Source: Rhodospirillaceae bacterium
Lineage (GTDB): Bacteria > Pseudomonadota > Alphaproteobacteria > Puniceispirillales > Puniceispirillaceae
Assembly (NCBI GenBank): GCA_002731315.1
Contig: PCBG01000002.1
Location: forward strand, 139,450 to 177,364
Direction of reading: 5' to 3'
Length of the DNA: 37,915 nt
Numbering within the stretch: the stretch's first letter is position 1; each line of letters begins with the position of its first letter. A program made the translations under genes and the position numbers. Below are positions 27,774 through 37,915 of this stretch, piece after piece. Under the pieces are notes generated by a model that saw only the letters and a program-made list of their open reading frames with translations, did not search any database and was not told the origin of the DNA.

Positions 27774-29284
27774 TGCGGGTTTCGGGCATTCAGATGATTC
27801 TGGCACTTTTGCGCCTGCCAGTGATCGGCTGGCATCTTGGGCGTGCTGGCACACTTGGTCATCTGGCGCGGTTGACATTGCTTCCAAGCTGGTTGCGCCA
27901 GATCTGCACTCTGGCCGACCGGCTTATCCGATCGCGCAGCGCTCGTGCTGATGCCGGCGCCGCCCTCGCCGAGGCCCTTATCAGGCTTGGACCCGGCTTT
28001 ATCAAATTCGGACAGGCACTGTCGACGCGTTCTGATCTGATTGGCCCCGAAATGGCGCTGTCACTCAGTCAGCTCCAGGACCGTCTACCACCATTCAGTT
28101 CACGCCGCGCCCGCGAACAGATTGAATCTGCCCTTGGCATGCCGGCCGACAGCGTGTTCGCGCAATTTGACCCTGATCCAGTAGCGGCTGCATCAATTGC
28201 ACAAGTGCATTCGGCGCAATTGCTCGATGGGCGGCATGTTGCAGTAAAGCTATTACGCCCCGGCATCCATCGGCGGATGCAGGCTGATACAAGCCTATTT
28301 TATGCGCTGGCGCGCATCATGGAATGGGTGGCGCCCGATCTGCGCCGGCTGAAACTTGTAACCGCCGTTGACCAATTCACACTGATTTCGGAAATGGAGC
28401 TGGATCTGCGGCTGGAGTCCGCTGCAGCCGGCAAGCTAGCCGACAATATGGACACAGATGCTGGTATACATATTCCGTGGGTTGACCTTGAACATACCAC
28501 ATCGGAAATGCTGGTTATCGAATGGATCGACGGCATTCGTATCGATGATGTGGCTGGCCTAGAAGCTGCCGGCCATGACATCGGCAAAATCACCGAGGTT
28601 GCAGCCCGCTGTTTCTTCAACCAAGTCTTTCGTGACGGTTTTTTTCATGCCGATATGCATCCTGGAAACATCTTTATTGCAGCTGACGGTACGCTCGTCC
28701 CCATTGATTTTGGAATTATGGGGCAGCTTGACTTCACCGACCGGTTGTTCCTATCACGCCTCCTGACCGCTGTTCTGGACCGCGATTATGACCGTGTTGC
28801 GCAGCTGCATGCCGATGCCGGCATGCTGGGCAAAGACGTATCCCTTGCAGCATTTGCGCAATCAGTGCGAGCAGTGGCAGATCCGGTAATGGGCAAACCC
28901 CTTGGCGAGGTTTCACTGGGGAATGTGCTTGGGCAGATTTTCCAACTTTCAACACGGTTTTCCATTGAAGTGCAGCCGCAGTTCAATCTGCTGCAAAAAA
29001 CCATGATGATGGCCGAGGGGGTGGCGCGTCAACTCAATCCCGAAGCAGACATGTGGACATTAGCGCGACCGTTGGCGGCCAGCTGGATGCAGGAACAAGC
29101 CAGTCTTGGCAGACAGGTCGAGGTAGCGGTAAAGCAGGCTCTGGCCATTGCGTCCCGGCTGCCGCAGATTCTCGATGCGCTGGAGACGAAGAAGACGCAA
29201 TCGGAACCCACACCACGCATACTTCTGCCGACCGCGCTGTCCTGCCTTGCACTTGCACTTGCGCTTCTCAGCCTTTTCACATAA
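27773..29284 (+). CDS. ubiB: ubiquinone biosynthesis kinase-like protein UbiB
   Basis: UbiB, about 503 residues, an atypical ADCK/ABC1-family protein needed for ubiquinone synthesis. Visible motifs are the KxGQ-type region IKFGQALSTRSDLIGPE, the Ala-rich loop AAASIAQVHSAQL, the Lys of VAVKLLRPG, HADMHPGNIFIA and the DFGIMG metal loop. The C-terminus ends in a hydrophobic stretch (ALSCLALALALLSLF) fitting the family's membrane anchor. ATG 27773 overlaps the ubiE stop; ATG 27758 inside ubiE is an alternative giving five more residues. coaBC follows after about 30 bases. Confidence 0.95.
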   Translation: MRVSGIQMILALLRLPVIGWHLGRAGTLGHLARLTLLPSWLRQICTLADRLIRSRSARADAGAALAEALIRLGPGFIKFGQALSTRSDLIGPEMALSLSQLQDRLPPFSSRRAREQIESALGMPADSVFAQFDPDPVAAASIAQVHSAQLLDGRHVAVKLLRPGIHRRMQADTSLFYALARIMEWVAPDLRRLKLVTAVDQFTLISEMELDLRLESAAAGKLADNMDTDAGIHIPWVDLEHTTSEMLVIEWIDGIRIDDVAGLEAAGHDIGKITEVAARCFFNQVFRDGFFHADMHPGNIFIAADGTLVPIDFGIMGQLDFTDRLFLSRLLTAVLDRDYDRVAQLHADAGMLGKDVSLAAFAQSVRAVADPVMGKPLGEVSLGNVLGQIFQLSTRFSIEVQPQFNLLQKTMMMAEGVARQLNPEADMWTLARPLAASWMQEQASLGRQVEVAVKQALAIASRLPQILDALETKKTQSEPTPRILLPTALSCLALALALLSLFT

Positions 29285-29315
29285 ATTCACAGATATTCAA
29301 TTTTTTGGTGAATTC

Positions 29316-30767
29316 ATGAAAAATCATGACGTCAAAACTATCATAACGGCACTTGGCGGACGCGAAGCGTTGCAGGCACTGCTAGGTGTGGGTGCAAGCG
29401 CAGTCAGCAATTATCTGGCTCGCAATGAGCTGCCGCAACGCGCAGCGGGCCCTGTTTGCGAGGCGCTTCGGGCAAGAGGGTACCGCGTTGATCCCTCGCG
29501 CCTAGAAATTACTGGACAGCAATTCCCTGTCGCGGACAATTGCCGCCGGTCAGTTGACAGTAAGCGCGTACTTTTGATCGTCGGCGGCGGCATTGCTGCC
29601 TATAAAGCACTAGAGGTTGCGCGCCGTCTTCAGGACCACAAGATCAGAGTAACCGGCGTCATGACGCGTTCAGCCTGCGAATTTATTACCCCGCTGAGCC
29701 TTGCCGCTCTGACTGGTGAGAACGCCTACACAGATCTGTTTTCGCTGACCGATGAGGAAGAAATGGGCCATATTCGCCTCGCCCGCGAGGCCGATATGGT
29801 ACTGGTGGTGCCAGCGACAGCAAATTTAATGGCGCGTTTGGCAACTGGAATTGCCGATGATTTGGCAAGCACCATCCTGCTGGCAACAACGGCACCGGTC
29901 ATGATGGCTCCAGCAATGAATCCAGTGATGTGGGGTCATGTCGCCACGCAAGCGAATTATGCCAAACTGATGCGTCGTGGGGTTGAGATGATCGGGCCGG
30001 ATGATGGCAATATGGCTTGCGGTGAGGAAGGCACCGGCCGACTAAGTCAGCCAGAGGAAATAGTTACCTCCGTTATAGCCCAGCTGTTTCGTCAAGATGG
30101 GGCACTGGCCGGGCGGCACGCGCTTGTCACATCTGGACCAACGGTAGAGTCGATTGATTCCGTTCGCTATATCGCCAACCGGTCATCCGGCAAGCAGGGA
30201 CATGCCATTGCCGCTGCATTGGCAGCGCGCGGCGCAAAAGTCACCCTCGTCAGCGGACCGGTTGACCGACAGCCACCAGCAGATGTTACTCACATTGCAG
30301 TGGAAACAGCCCGTGAGATGCTAGCCGCCTGTGAGGCGGCACTGCCTGCTGACATCGCAGTCTGTGCTGCTGCTGTCGCCGACTGGCGAGTAAAACCCGG
30401 CAACGGCTGCAGACAGCCGGCCGGGAAGCTGAAAAAGCAAGAGGACGTAACACCACATTTGCAGCTTGTCGAGAATCCAGACATTCTAGCCATACTGTCG
30501 CGGCATAGCCGCCGCCCCCGGCTTGTTATTGGCTTTGCAGCCGAGGCGGAAAATCTTCAGGCCAACGCTACCGCAAAATTGGCGCGTAAGGGTTGCGATT
30601 GGCTAGTTGCCAATGCTGTGACCCGCGCTGACGGAAGCTCGGTGTTCAACAGCGACAGCAATAGCGCGATTTTTTTGGCAGGCAACAAGCATGAAAACTG
30701 GCCAGAAATGCCCAAATCTGCACTTGCCACGCGGCTGGCGGATCGGGTCGAGGCGCATTTCGCATGA
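29316..30767 (+). CDS. coaBC: CoaBC (phosphopantothenoylcysteine synthase/decarboxylase) with N-terminal HTH
   Basis: Bifunctional enzyme making 4'-phosphopantetheine for coenzyme A, 483 residues from ATG 29316. The decarboxylase half starts near residue 84 (RVLLIVGGGIAAYKALEV) and has active-site His152 in GHIRLA, PATANLM, APAMNPVMW and Cys235 in MACGEEGTGR. The synthase half begins TSGPTVESIDSVRYIANRSSG and contains VCAAAVADWRV and KLKK. The unusual part is residues 1-65, which look like a Cro/YdaS-type helix-turn-helix (LQALLGVGASAVSNYLARNE). It sits between ubiB and dut, and the dut ATG overlaps its stop. Confidence 0.95.
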   Translation: MKNHDVKTIITALGGREALQALLGVGASAVSNYLARNELPQRAAGPVCEALRARGYRVDPSRLEITGQQFPVADNCRRSVDSKRVLLIVGGGIAAYKALEVARRLQDHKIRVTGVMTRSACEFITPLSLAALTGENAYTDLFSLTDEEEMGHIRLAREADMVLVVPATANLMARLATGIADDLASTILLATTAPVMMAPAMNPVMWGHVATQANYAKLMRRGVEMIGPDDGNMACGEEGTGRLSQPEEIVTSVIAQLFRQDGALAGRHALVTSGPTVESIDSVRYIANRSSGKQGHAIAAALAARGAKVTLVSGPVDRQPPADVTHIAVETAREMLAACEAALPADIAVCAAAVADWRVKPGNGCRQPAGKLKKQEDVTPHLQLVENPDILAILSRHSRRPRLVIGFAAEAENLQANATAKLARKGCDWLVANAVTRADGSSVFNSDSNSAIFLAGNKHENWPEMPKSALATRLADRVEAHFA

Positions 30768-31213
30768 CCCGCCCTGTCATACGCATCATGCGATTGCCGC
30801 ATGGCAAGGACATCCCCATGCCAGCCTATGCCACCGAAGGCGCAGCCGGCATGGACATCTGCGCTGCACCGGATAAAGATCTGATTCTGTCGCCGGCAGC
30901 CCGTATCGCGGTGCCAACCGGGCTGGCCATGGCCATCGACCCCGGATTTGAGGTGCAGCTGCGACCAAGGTCTGGTTTGGCACTTAGAAATGGGATTTCC
31001 CTTGCCAACGCACCAGGAACGGTTGATAGCGATTATCGCGGCGAGGTTAAGGTGATACTGGTTAATCTAGGCGACAAGGATTTTGTAGTCAGCCGCGGCA
31101 TGCGTATAGCGCAAATGGTCATCGCGCCAGTTACAAGGTGCCACATCGAATCCGCAGTGGAGCTGACAGACACCTCGCGGGGCGGTGGCGGGTTTGGATC
31201 TACCGGTTCGTGA
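30764..31213 (+). CDS. dut: dUTP diphosphatase
   Basis: Trimeric dUTPase, 149 residues, hydrolyses dUTP to dUMP and so keeps uracil out of DNA. The five family motifs are present: AGMDICA, RPRSGLA, GTVDSDYRGEV, GMRIAQMVI and the Gly-rich C-terminal RGGGGFGSTG that closes over the substrate. ATG 30764 overlaps the coaBC stop by four bases. The order coaBC-dut is common in proteobacteria. Molybdopterin/thiamine-type adenylyltransferase moeB follows after 20 bases. Confidence 0.98.
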   Translation: MTRPVIRIMRLPHGKDIPMPAYATEGAAGMDICAAPDKDLILSPAARIAVPTGLAMAIDPGFEVQLRPRSGLALRNGISLANAPGTVDSDYRGEVKVILVNLGDKDFVVSRGMRIAQMVIAPVTRCHIESAVELTDTSRGGGGFGSTGS

Positions 31214-31233
31214 TCATTTGTGAGGCATGATCA

Positions 31234-32001
31234 ATGTTGAATGACGCTGATCTTGAACGTTATGCCCGTCAGGCCATCATACCCGATATTGGTGAAGAGG
31301 GTCAGGAACGCCTCCTGGCAGCGCATGTTCTTCTGGTAGGCGCTGGTGGTCTCGGGTCACCCGCTGGTTTCTATCTAGCAGCAGCCGGCATCGGGCATGT
31401 AACCATCATTGATGATGAACAGATTGAGATCAGTAATCTGAATCGGCAGATTTTGCACACAACCGGCAGCGTCGGCACGCCAAAGGTCGAGCAAGCCGCA
31501 CAGGCGATGAAGGCGCTGAACCCGACAATGCAGGTGCTGCCCATACAGGCGCGGCTTGCTGCGGATAACGTCGATGCGCTGGTGACAGAGCATGACCTTG
31601 TTGTTGACTGCACAGATAATGCCCAGACACGGTTTTTGCTTGGGGTGGCCGCGCATCGGCTGGAGCGACCGCTGGTCTTTGGCGGTGCTGTGCGTACCGA
31701 AGGCCAGATCGCTGTGTTTCAAAGCAGTGTTGAGGGCTTCGAACATACCCCTTGTTACTGCTGTGTGTTCCCCGATGCGCCAGATGCCAGCGTTGCACCG
31801 GGATGCTCGGAAGCTGGCATTCTGGGTCCGATAACAGGCGTGATTGGCAGCCTTCAGGCGCTAGAGGCGGTCAAGCTAATTCTCGGCGTCGGAACCAGCT
31901 TGACGGGTCATCTTCTGCTGTTTGATGGCAGGAACAGCCGCTTTATGGATATTGCGACTGCGCGACGTGCAGACTGTGCTATCTGCGGAACTGCAGCCTA
32001 G
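31234..32001 (+). CDS. moeB: MoeB/ThiF-family sulfur-carrier adenylyltransferase
   Basis: E1-like enzyme, 255 residues, which adenylates the C-terminus of a small sulfur carrier (MoaD in molybdopterin or ThiS in thiamine synthesis). The nucleotide site is VLLVGAGGLGSPAGFYLAAAG, the Asp-Asn recognition segment is IEISNLNRQ, and CTDNAQTR follows. Zinc ligands are the CYCC pair and CAICG at the end. APGCSEAGILGP carries the Cys that is mobile in this family. No rhodanese domain is attached. MoeB is the likelier name, but ThiF cannot be excluded because no mo or thi genes are near. It ends four bases into a convergent gene. Confidence 0.87.
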   Translation: MLNDADLERYARQAIIPDIGEEGQERLLAAHVLLVGAGGLGSPAGFYLAAAGIGHVTIIDDEQIEISNLNRQILHTTGSVGTPKVEQAAQAMKALNPTMQVLPIQARLAADNVDALVTEHDLVVDCTDNAQTRFLLGVAAHRLERPLVFGGAVRTEGQIAVFQSSVEGFEHTPCYCCVFPDAPDASVAPGCSEAGILGPITGVIGSLQALEAVKLILGVGTSLTGHLLLFDGRNSRFMDIATARRADCAICGTAA

Positions 32002-32984
32002 AGCATCGCTTCGATTACCCGGTCGCGCGGAGTATGGCCGTCCCAGAATGTCTGGATATTAATAATGACCTTGTCGCCCATTTCCAGCCGACCTTCGATG
32101 GTCGCCGACCCAATATGTGGAAGCAATACAACATTTGGCAGCCCAATCAGGGCCGCAGTGATGTCAGGTTCATTCTCATAAACATCAAGGCCAGCACCCG
32201 CGATCTGGCGACTTGCCAGCAAATCTGCCAGCGCAATCTCGTCAATTACCTCGCCGCGCGATGTGTTCACCAGATAGGCCGAAGGTTGCATCATCGACAA
32301 CAGCTTGCGAGTAAGAAGCTTGCTCGTTGCCGGCGTATGCGGACAGTTTACCGAAACGATATCGACGCGGCCCAGCATTTGATCCAACGATTCCCAAAAA
32401 GTGGCTTCCAGCTCGGCCTCGGTTTCCGAATGCACGGGCTTGCGATTGTGATAATGGATGCTGAGCCCAAATCCGCGTGCGCGGCGTGCAACCGCCGTAC
32501 CAATCCGACCCATACCCACAATACCAAGCCGCTTGCCATTAATGCGATGTCCCAGCATGCCGGTAGGCGCCCAGCCCGTCCACCCACCCGAACGAGCAAC
32601 CTTATCACCCTCGGCGATCCGCCGCGGCACGGCGAGCATCAGCGCCATAGCGACATCCGCAGTATCCTCAGTCAAAACGCCAGGGGTGTTGGTCACGGTA
32701 ATGCCACGTGCCTTTGCCGCCGCGAGGTCGATATGGTCAACGCCGGTGCCAAATGAGGCAATCAGCTTCAGTTGGTCGCCTGACGCCGCAACCACATCCG
32801 CATCTATTCGATCCGTCACGGTTGGGACAAGAACATCAGCTGTTTTGACTGCAGCGCAAAGCTCAGCATGTGCAAGGGGTGTGTCTTCCTCGCGTAGACG
32901 GGCATCAAAAAGTTCGCGCATGCGCGTTTCGGTTGATTCCGGAAGTCTTCGCGTCAGGAAAACAACTGGTTTCTTCTGATTCAT
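31998..32984 (-). CDS. D-2-hydroxyacid dehydrogenase, glyoxylate reductase-like
   Basis: NAD(P)-dependent D-2-hydroxyacid dehydrogenase, 328 residues from ATG 32984. The Rossmann motif is LGIVGMGRIGTAVARRA. Catalytic Arg is in SASFGTG-type region and VNTSRGEVID, Glu in DVYENEPDI and His in LPHIGSATIE. The VDHIDLAAAKARGI segment is typical of the family. It resembles glyoxylate/hydroxypyruvate reductases, but substrate choice cannot be read from the sequence. A GTG start at 32993 is possible. The 3' end overlaps moeB by four bases in convergent orientation. Confidence 0.9.
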   Translation of the reverse strand: MNQKKPVVFLTRRLPESTETRMRELFDARLREEDTPLAHAELCAAVKTADVLVPTVTDRIDADVVAASGDQLKLIASFGTGVDHIDLAAAKARGITVTNTPGVLTEDTADVAMALMLAVPRRIAEGDKVARSGGWTGWAPTGMLGHRINGKRLGIVGMGRIGTAVARRARGFGLSIHYHNRKPVHSETEAELEATFWESLDQMLGRVDIVSVNCPHTPATSKLLTRKLLSMMQPSAYLVNTSRGEVIDEIALADLLASRQIAGAGLDVYENEPDITAALIGLPNVVLLPHIGSATIEGRLEMGDKVIINIQTFWDGHTPRDRVIEAML

Positions 32985-33125
32985 TCTGCTCACTCTTCGA
33001 TAAGACTGTTACAAGCCTTCGCTGGCGCCGCCAAAAAAAACATAATAGGTTACAATCTGTACGGTGCTGCCATCCGCGTCAATCATGACCGAACATGGAC
33101 GGTACAGTACCAGAACCGCAGCCAT

Positions 33126-33683
33126 ATGAAAAAATGTTTTGACACCTGCACATTACGCTTACTGGCATTGACGGCTTTGCTGACAGCCTTGCTACCTGTA
33201 AACATCATCATGCCTGACCAAGCATTTGCCGCTACTGATGGGCAGGAAGCACGGCTCACGCTGCGCGGAAGCGGCCTGAAGGTGCCACGTTTTGTCACAC
33301 TCAAATCCAATGATGTGAACATGCGCGCCGGGCCGGGGCTGGAATATCCGGTTACATGGCATTACCAACGGATGGGACTGCCATTGCGCGTCGAGGCAGA
33401 ATTCGAGGTCTGGCGCAAGGTGGTTGACCACAAGGGTGATACCGGGTGGATGCATCAGTCTGTGGTATCACTGCGCCGTTTTGCACTAGTCACTGACGGG
33501 TCTGCCCGAATCTATGCAAAGCCCAGTGATGAGTCACCGCTAGTTGCTGTCGCTGAGCGCGGTGCCCTTCTAGAACTCCAATCCTGCCCCACACAATGGT
33601 GCAAGGTGGCATCTGGCGACCTGCGTGGGTGGATGACACGCACCGCCCTCTGGGGCCTTCTTGATGGCGAAGTACTTAAATAA
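33126..33683 (+). CDS. secreted SH3-domain protein
   Basis: A 185-residue exported protein with a signal peptide (LLALTALLTALLPV, cleavage near AFAA) and two bacterial SH3-like repeats. The first covers residues from about 58 and contains VNMRAGPGLEYPV, VWRKVVDHKGDTGWMH, the hallmark of such domains. The second reads ARIYAKPSDESPLVA with QWCKVASGDLRGWM. Such domains bind peptidoglycan or mediate periplasmic contacts; no enzyme domain is attached. Related proteins are annotated as SH3 domain protein of unknown function. A strong hairpin follows the stop, shared with katG. Confidence 0.88.
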   Translation: MKKCFDTCTLRLLALTALLTALLPVNIIMPDQAFAATDGQEARLTLRGSGLKVPRFVTLKSNDVNMRAGPGLEYPVTWHYQRMGLPLRVEAEFEVWRKVVDHKGDTGWMHQSVVSLRRFALVTDGSARIYAKPSDESPLVAVAERGALLELQSCPTQWCKVASGDLRGWMTRTALWGLLDGEVLK

Positions 33684-33696
33684 CACCCCGAAAGAA

Positions 33697-33720
33697 AACG
33701 CCCCGGAAAACCGGGGCGTT
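33697..33720. terminator. hairpin terminator between SH3 gene and katG
   Basis: A perfect 10-bp stem, AACGCCCCGG and CCGGGGCGTT, with an AAAA loop. On the minus strand it is followed by TTTTCTTT, so it works best as the katG terminator; on the plus strand it may also end the SH3 gene. Confidence 0.85.
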
Positions 33721-33760
33721 GACATGGGCTATGACGGGCTACAAAGGCCCAGACGACGTA

Positions 33761-36013
<2,253 letters not shown>

Positions 36014-36120
36014 TCACTCAAGGCCAAGTCTATGGAGCGCTGCCGGACAGGTCAAGCTGATTGAAATGATTTTAAACTAAACAGGGTGCCATATTAAGCA
36101 AGCACATGGGCGCGTCATCG

Positions 36121-36594
36121 TCAGTGATGTTGCGGTGAAATGTGGATCAGCACGTTAACTGACTCGATATTGTGGCCTTCGGGCACATCCGGCATGAGGG
36201 CAAGCTGCACCTTCTCAGCCGGGATGTCGTAGAGCCGGTCTTGTTCGACATCATAAAAATGATGGTGATGGTTCGTGTTCGTATCGAACACACTATGTTC
36301 ATTATGCACTGTCACCCGGCGGAGGAGCCCTGCATCTGTAAACTGATTCAGGGTGTTGTAAACAGTGCCGAGCGCCATCTGGGTGCCGCTATCGCGTATT
36401 TCTCGGGTCAAACTGTCCGCTGATACGTGACGGTGCCGCCCATCAAGCAACAAAGCGCCAAGTGCCAAGCGCTGGCGGGTCGGCCGCAGGCCTGCCTTGC
36501 GCAAACGCGCAACAAGATCAGCAGGCTGATCCTTGGATGACGGTGATTTAACTACATCACTCATAGTGACAAGAAAATGGTCGGTTGCGCTCAT
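36121..36594 (-). CDS. irr: Irr-type Fur-family regulator
   Basis: Fur-superfamily transcription factor of the Irr group, about 157 residues from ATG 36594. Winged-helix part: GLRPTRQRLALGALLLDG, then ALGTVYNTLNQFTDAGLLRRV. The metal/heme region has FDTNTNHHHHFYD, the His-rich motif shared with Bradyrhizobium Irr, and ends with LMPDVPEGHNIESV. Irr responds to heme and iron in alphaproteobacteria; no N-terminal heme-regulatory Cys-Pro motif is seen here. The start lies in the loop of a 15-bp inverted repeat that also holds AAGGG. Neighbours katG and fabA are a common alphaproteobacterial context. Confidence 0.9.
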   Translation of the reverse strand: MSATDHFLVTMSDVVKSPSSKDQPADLVARLRKAGLRPTRQRLALGALLLDGRHRHVSADSLTREIRDSGTQMALGTVYNTLNQFTDAGLLRRVTVHNEHSVFDTNTNHHHHFYDVEQDRLYDIPAEKVQLALMPDVPEGHNIESVNVLIHISPQHH

Positions 36595-36627
36595 CTTGTC
36601 AATAAGCCCTTGGCGCAACCGACCATT
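36576..36627 (-). promoter_or_regulatory. 15-bp perfect inverted repeat around irr start
   Basis: AATGGTCGGTTGCGC at 36576-36590 is the exact reverse complement of 36613-36627, with a 22-base spacer. In the irr message this is a 15-bp stem whose loop contains both AAGGG (rc of 36607-36611) and the AUG at 36594-36592. It could be an RNA hairpin or a dyad operator for a dimeric regulator. The arms begin in the 5' leader and end within codons 2-7. Confidence 0.7.
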
Positions 36628-36723
36628 CCGTGCTTTTTTGTGGGTCCGAAGTGAAGCCGCACCGGCAGGGCCAGATGGCAGCGGCGATAAAGAACACCCC
36701 TAAAGGATTGCAAGGAAGATGAC

Positions 36724-37242
36724 ATGTCGCCAATGCACCAGAATGCTTTCAGCTATAACGATCTAATCCGCTGTGCGAAAGGCGAAATGTTTGGGCCAGG
36801 CAACCCGCAGCTGCCGCTGCCACCCATGCTGATGTGCAATCGTATCACGCATATCTCGGATAATGGCGGACCGCATGAGAAGGGTGAAATCAAGGCGGAA
36901 TTCGACATCAAGCCGGACCTTTGGTTTTTTCCCTGCCATTTTGAGGGTGATCCGGTTATGCCGGGCTGCCTCGGCATGGATGCCTTGTGGCAGCTGGTCG
37001 GGTTTTTCCTCGGCTGGGCCGGCGGTGAAGGCCGCGGACGAGCGCTGTCAGTCGGTGAGGTGAAATTCACCGGACAGATCCTGCCGACCAACAAGCTTGT
37101 GACCTTTGAAATCGACATGAAACGCGTCATCCTGCGACGCTTGATCATGGGTATTGCCGATGGCCGCGTTATCTGTGATGGCGACACCGTCTTTGAGGCC
37201 AACGACATCCGTGTTGGCTTGTTCAAATCCGAGGAGGGCTAA
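36724..37242 (+). CDS. fabA: 3-hydroxydecanoyl-ACP dehydratase/isomerase FabA
   Basis: FabA, 172 residues, dehydrates 3-hydroxydecanoyl-ACP and isomerises the product to cis-3-decenoyl-ACP, the branch point to unsaturated fatty acids. The active site motif [24 protein letters not shown] includes the catalytic His and Asp. The hotdog helix is followed by [15 protein letters not shown] stands before ATG 36724. fabB follows two bases after the stop, and the two should form one operon. It is divergent from irr with about 130 bases between the starts. Confidence 0.97.
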   Translation: MSPMHQNAFSYNDLIRCAKGEMFGPGNPQLPLPPMLMCNRITHISDNGGPHEKGEIKAEFDIKPDLWFFPCHFEGDPVMPGCLGMDALWQLVGFFLGWAGGEGRGRALSVGEVKFTGQILPTNKLVTFEIDMKRVILRRLIMGIADGRVICDGDTVFEANDIRVGLFKSEEG

Positions 37243-37244
37243 TC

Positions 37245-37915
37245 ATGCGCCGCGTTGCCATTACGGGTATCGGTATTGTGTCATCCATCGGCAATAATGT
37301 TGCTGAGGTTACGGATTCCCTGCGTGAAGGACGGTCCGGGATCGTTCAAGCGACGGAATATGCAGAGCTTGGCTTTCGTAGTCAGATCCACGGCACAGTA
37401 AAAATGGACGTGGCAGAACATATTGATCGCAAACAGATGCGTTTCATGGGTGAGGGGGCTGCCTATGCCGTGCTGTCGATGGAACAAGCGATTGCTGATG
37501 CTGGCCTGACCGAAGATCAGGTGTCCAACCCGCGCACCGGCCTGATTGCAGGATCTGGAGGGCCATCGACCGCCAACATGCTGACCGCGTTTGACACCAC
37601 ACGCGAAAAGGGACCCAAACGGGTTGGCCCCTATATGGTGCCGCGCTGCATGTCGTCGACCGTGTCTGCCTGCATCGCCACCTTCTTCAAGATCAAGGGG
37701 CTGAATTTTTCCATCACTTCAGCCTGTTCAACCTCAGCACATTGCATTTCATCGGGCGTCGATGCGATCCGTAATGGCAGCCAGGACATCGTGTTCGCCG
37801 GCGGCGGAGAGGAGCTTCACTGGACCCTTTCTGTCCTGTTCGACGCGATGGGTGCCATGTCGTCCAAATATAACGACACGCCAGAGCGCGCCTCACGCGC
37901 CTATGATGCCGACCG
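37245..37915 (+). CDS. fabB: beta-ketoacyl-ACP synthase FabB, N-terminal part (cut by window edge)
   Basis: FabB elongates the cis-unsaturated acyl chain made by FabA. About 223 codons are in the window: [17 protein letters not shown] at the start and the active-site Cys in [12 protein letters not shown] near residue 160, preceded by the [12 protein letters not shown] strand. The condensing-enzyme His residues lie beyond the window. ATG 37245 is two bases after the fabA stop, and GAGGAGGG in the end of fabA is its ribosome site, so the genes are translationally close. The fabA context makes FabB more likely than FabF. Confidence 0.95.
   Translation, partial: MRRVAITGIGIVSSIGNNVAEVTDSLREGRSGIVQATEYAELGFRSQIHGTVKMDVAEHIDRKQMRFMGEGAAYAVLSMEQAIADAGLTEDQVSNPRTGLIAGSGGPSTANMLTAFDTTREKGPKRVGPYMVPRCMSSTVSACIATFFKIKGLNFSITSACSTSAHCISSGVDAIRNGSQDIVFAGGGEELHWTLSVLFDAMGAMSSKYNDTPERASRAYDAD

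Noticed and set aside
36040..36090. Irr-box-like sequence TTGAAATGATTTTAAA upstream of katG
   Set aside because: Matches the known ICE motif only in part; A/T-rich sequence gives such matches easily.

Overview
The window is bacterial chromosome, most likely from a marine alphaproteobacterium. This rests on a dnaA-dnaN-recF-gyrB block beside rpsT-mutM-ubiE-ubiB-coaBC-dut, an Irr-type Fur regulator next to fabA-fabB, and a RegB/RegA redox two-component pair. GC content looks moderate and intergenic gaps are mostly short. A SAR116-like organism is a reasonable guess from gene content, but it is an inference and not shown. No rRNA, tRNA, CRISPR array, insertion sequence or prophage was seen.

Layout. 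(1) 0-9 kb is metabolic: the start of pyk, a LysE-type exporter, a small SET-domain protein with an EamA transporter, a broken small gene, then GST, a class I glutamine amidotransferase and a PuuA-like glutamine synthetase. The last two suggest a gamma-glutamyl-amine pathway. An archaeal-type class I aldolase, an FAH-family hydrolase and a PfkB sugar kinase follow. (2) 9.1-10.7 kb is a patch of very small and decaying genes. It holds two 49-residue proteins with the same N-terminal motif and a C-terminal membrane helix, one small intact gene, and three frames with in-frame stops or a regulator remnant. (3) 11-16.3 kb carries PhzF, an amidase, another broken gene, an aldo/keto reductase, a lipoprotein and a second EamA transporter. 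(4) 16.4-24.8 kb, all on the minus strand, reads dnaA, dnaN, recF, gyrB, then regB and regA. (5) 25.2-32 kb is housekeeping: rpsT, a secreted protein and mutM on minus; ubiE, ubiB, coaBC, dut and moeB on plus. (6) 32-37.9 kb has a D-2-hydroxyacid dehydrogenase, an SH3 protein, katG, irr, fabA and the start of fabB.

How the genes work together. The dnaA block gives replication initiation, clamp, repair and supercoiling. UbiE and UbiB serve ubiquinone synthesis, and RegB carries the quinone-sensing motif and redox cysteine of its family. KatG and Irr link peroxide defence to iron or heme status, and FabA/FabB make unsaturated fatty acids. The observations most worth a second look are a perfect 15-bp inverted repeat bracketing the irr start codon, a helix-turn-helix domain fused to the N-terminus of CoaBC, the paired 49-residue tail-anchored proteins, the Arg next to the RegB phospho-acceptor His, and four probable broken genes.
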